This document shows, one piece after another, positions 62,801-64,000 of a DNA stretch of 64,000 nucleotides. The stretch comes from CALBPI01 sp942491885. GTDB lineage: Bacteria > Pseudomonadota > Gammaproteobacteria > Steroidobacterales > Woeseiaceae. The position numbers were made by a program, and so were the translations under genes. Each line of letters opens with the position of its first letter. The first letter of the stretch is position 1. A model generated the notes under the pieces. That model did not search any database. It saw only the letters and a program-made list of their open reading frames with translations, and was not told the origin of the DNA. The stretch covers positions 1,302,001 to 1,366,000 of the forward strand of contig CALOCQ010000002.1 of assembly GCA_942491885.1 (NCBI GenBank), written 5' to 3'.

Positions 62801-63706
62801 TCACTTCGACGCTTTTTTCTTTTTGCGCTTGGCTGCTTTGGCCTCTTTTTTCTCGCGCTTTTCTTTTTCGTTGGGATCAACCAGCTCTCGCACCGTCCTG
62901 ATGATGTTTACCTGGCCTGTGCCCAGCAGCTCACCGAAGCTCTGCCGGCAGACGGTCCAGGTCGCACCGATGATGGCCAGATAGATCGCGAGAGAAACGC
63001 CGGTGTAGGTCAGCTCATCAGCGAACTCACCGATCCAGCTGGGCAGGCGAAAGCCAAATACCGCCTCAAAAATTGCCGAGAGAATTCTGTCGGTGATACC
63101 GATTTCCAGCATGACAAAAAAAACAATGGTCATCGTCAGCTTCAGGACAAACAGTTGGCCCGCGACTTCCATCAGCGCGCGTGGCCAGTTGCGGCTGTAG
63201 CAAAGTGCGGCCAGTGCGATGGTCATTCCTGCGACGACGCCGACCGCTTGCGCGGCGATCACCGATAGTCCGCCGATAATTGTCCATACCGGTGCGCCGG
63301 CTAAGACCTCCAGCTCGCCACCTGCAAAGCGGGTGATTGCCGCGAGCACCATGACCGCAGCGAGTGCCGGGATTGTGGAGGCGGCAAGCCAGGCAAAATC
63401 ACCGATCGTTGCGGCGTTGCTGTTGAACAAATAGCGGCGGATGAAGGCGGCGAACGCGATGCTGACCGCTACGGCGTGCCAGTTGACGTTTTCGACGATC
63501 GGATGGTCGGGCGCTACGACGCTCGGGATCACGCCAATCGCCAAGGCCAGTAGCGCGACGATGACGATCGTTGTGCGCGGATACGGGCCGTATACTGCGT
63601 CGAGATTGTCGTCGTCACTGCTAGCATTGAACGCTTGTCTGAGCGCCGGCCCCATGTCTGCGAAGCCATGGGCGGCAATACTGACAAGGTGCCGGGTTCT
63701 GCTCAT
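62801..63706 (-). CDS. Hypothetical multi-spanning membrane protein with Lys-rich tail
   Basis: I do not recognise this 301-residue protein. After a 45-residue cytoplasmic N-terminus it has about six or seven hydrophobic helices (about 46-68, 78-90, 102-123, 135-165, 190-210, 240-262), and it ends with a very basic tail of alternating Lys/Glu then Lys (positions about 275-301, ending KRKKKKASK). The tail could bind nucleic acid or acidic lipids. It lies 8 bp downstream of the oxyR-like gene on the same strand, so co-expression with an oxidative-stress regulator is possible. Confidence 0.8.
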   Translation of the reverse strand: MSRTRHLVSIAAHGFADMGPALRQAFNASSDDDNLDAVYGPYPRTTIVIVALLALAIGVIPSVVAPDHPIVENVNWHAVAVSIAFAAFIRRYLFNSNAATIGDFAWLAASTIPALAAVMVLAAITRFAGGELEVLAGAPVWTIIGGLSVIAAQAVGVVAGMTIALAALCYSRNWPRALMEVAGQLFVLKLTMTIVFFVMLEIGITDRILSAIFEAVFGFRLPSWIGEFADELTYTGVSLAIYLAIIGATWTVCRQSFGELLGTGQVNIIRTVRELVDPNEKEKREKKEAKAAKRKKKKASK

Positions 63707-63713
63707 GGGCCGC

Positions 63714-64000
63714 CTAGCCGCCGCTCAGGTCCGGAACCGACTCGGCTATCGTCTGACAGATTTGTCGCAGCAGATCACCACGCGGGTGGCTGCTGCGCCA
63801 GACGCCGATGATTGTGCGTGCCGGCACCGGCTCGCTGAACGGCAGCGTCACGAGGCGTGGATCCATCCGGTCTGCCTGACGAACCGCAAGCTCCGGCAAT
63901 AACGTCACCCCAGCACCGCCGGCAACCATCTGGCGCAACGTTTCCAGGCTGGTGGCGCGGAATTCATCTTCATTGACCCCGCCGGCCATGCTGCAAACCT
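63714..64000 (-). CDS. oxyR: OxyR-like LysR-family regulator (5' end cut by window edge)
   Basis: C-terminal 94 or so residues of a LysR-type regulator. The visible part aligns position by position with E. coli OxyR around the resolving cysteine: VCSMAGGVNEDEFRATSLET matches the region containing Cys208, followed by LRQMVAGGAGVTLLPELAV. The first redox cysteine (Cys199 equivalent) lies just outside the window. OxyR senses peroxide by Cys199-Cys208 disulfide formation and activates antioxidant genes. The stop is the TAG at 63714-63716; the start is beyond 64000. Confidence 0.88.
   Translation of the reverse strand, partial: VCSMAGGVNEDEFRATSLETLRQMVAGGAGVTLLPELAVRQADRMDPRLVTLPFSEPVPARTIIGVWRSSHPRGDLLRQICQTIAESVPDLSGG

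Overview
The window is a contiguous, gene-dense piece of a gammaproteobacterial chromosome with moderately high GC. Several gene orders are classic for the class: spoT-rpoZ-gmk-yicC; rph-rdgB-hemW; ponA/mrcA divergent from pilMNOPQ-aroK-aroB; tesA divergent from ybbA-ybbP; and a coxB-coxA-ctaG-coxC cluster with SURF1 and a DUF2909 protein. Respiration with an aa3-type oxidase, type IV pilus genes and TRAP transport suggest an aerobic, probably aquatic or marine organism (Chromatiales/Woeseia-like is a guess, not a determination). I see no tRNA or rRNA gene, CRISPR array, prophage or insertion sequence.

Layout. 1-2.1 kb: tatC (cut by the left edge), tatB, tatA and dtd on the minus strand. 2.2-6.9 kb: a TRAP solute-binding lipoprotein with a Tat signal, DUF2237, alkB, a broken alpha/beta hydrolase lipoprotein, a frameshifted DUF2269 membrane gene, DUF1622 and a small lipoprotein. 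6.9-16.9 kb, all minus: uvrD (frameshifted) - trkA - trkH - dctQ - dctM - a 997-residue kinase/M23/aminotransferase fusion, tightly spaced and perhaps one operon. 17-20.5 kb: a NarX/NarL-like kinase-regulator pair plus a degenerate receiver protein, directly downstream of the oxidase assembly genes. 20.5-26.9 kb: cytochrome c oxidase cluster. 27-32.7 kb: bioC, comF, ubiA, ubiC, recG, ridA. 32.8-37 kb: spoT, rpoZ, gmk, yicC. 37.2-40.6 kb: PP2C phosphatase, rph, rdgB, hemW. 40.6-42.5 kb: a non-coding stretch with DnaA boxes, then rpmE and gltA. 42.5-51 kb: a conserved unknown gene, mrcA, pilMNOPQ. 51-57 kb: aroK, aroB, dgt, pyrF, hemE, DUF445. 57-64 kb: fadD, tesA, ybbA, ybbP, an unknown membrane protein, and the C-terminal end of an oxyR-like gene cut by the right edge.

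Functionally most of the window is housekeeping: protein export, respiration, ubiquinone and haem synthesis, stringent response, nucleotide hygiene, shikimate pathway, cell wall and type IV pili. The accessory material is mainly between 2 and 20 kb. Five indel-type lesions (near 4.8, 4.98, 5.59, 16.25 and 18.2 kb) all fall in that first third; they may be real decay or residual assembly errors, and this needs read-level checking before any is called a pseudogene.

No clearly new large system is present. The most interesting items are the kinase/M23/aminotransferase fusion linked to a TRAP transporter, a DnaA-box cluster with an AT-rich segment between hemW and rpmE, a Dtd protein with an altered signature motif, the two-component system embedded behind the oxidase assembly genes, and a terminator abutting the aroK start codon.
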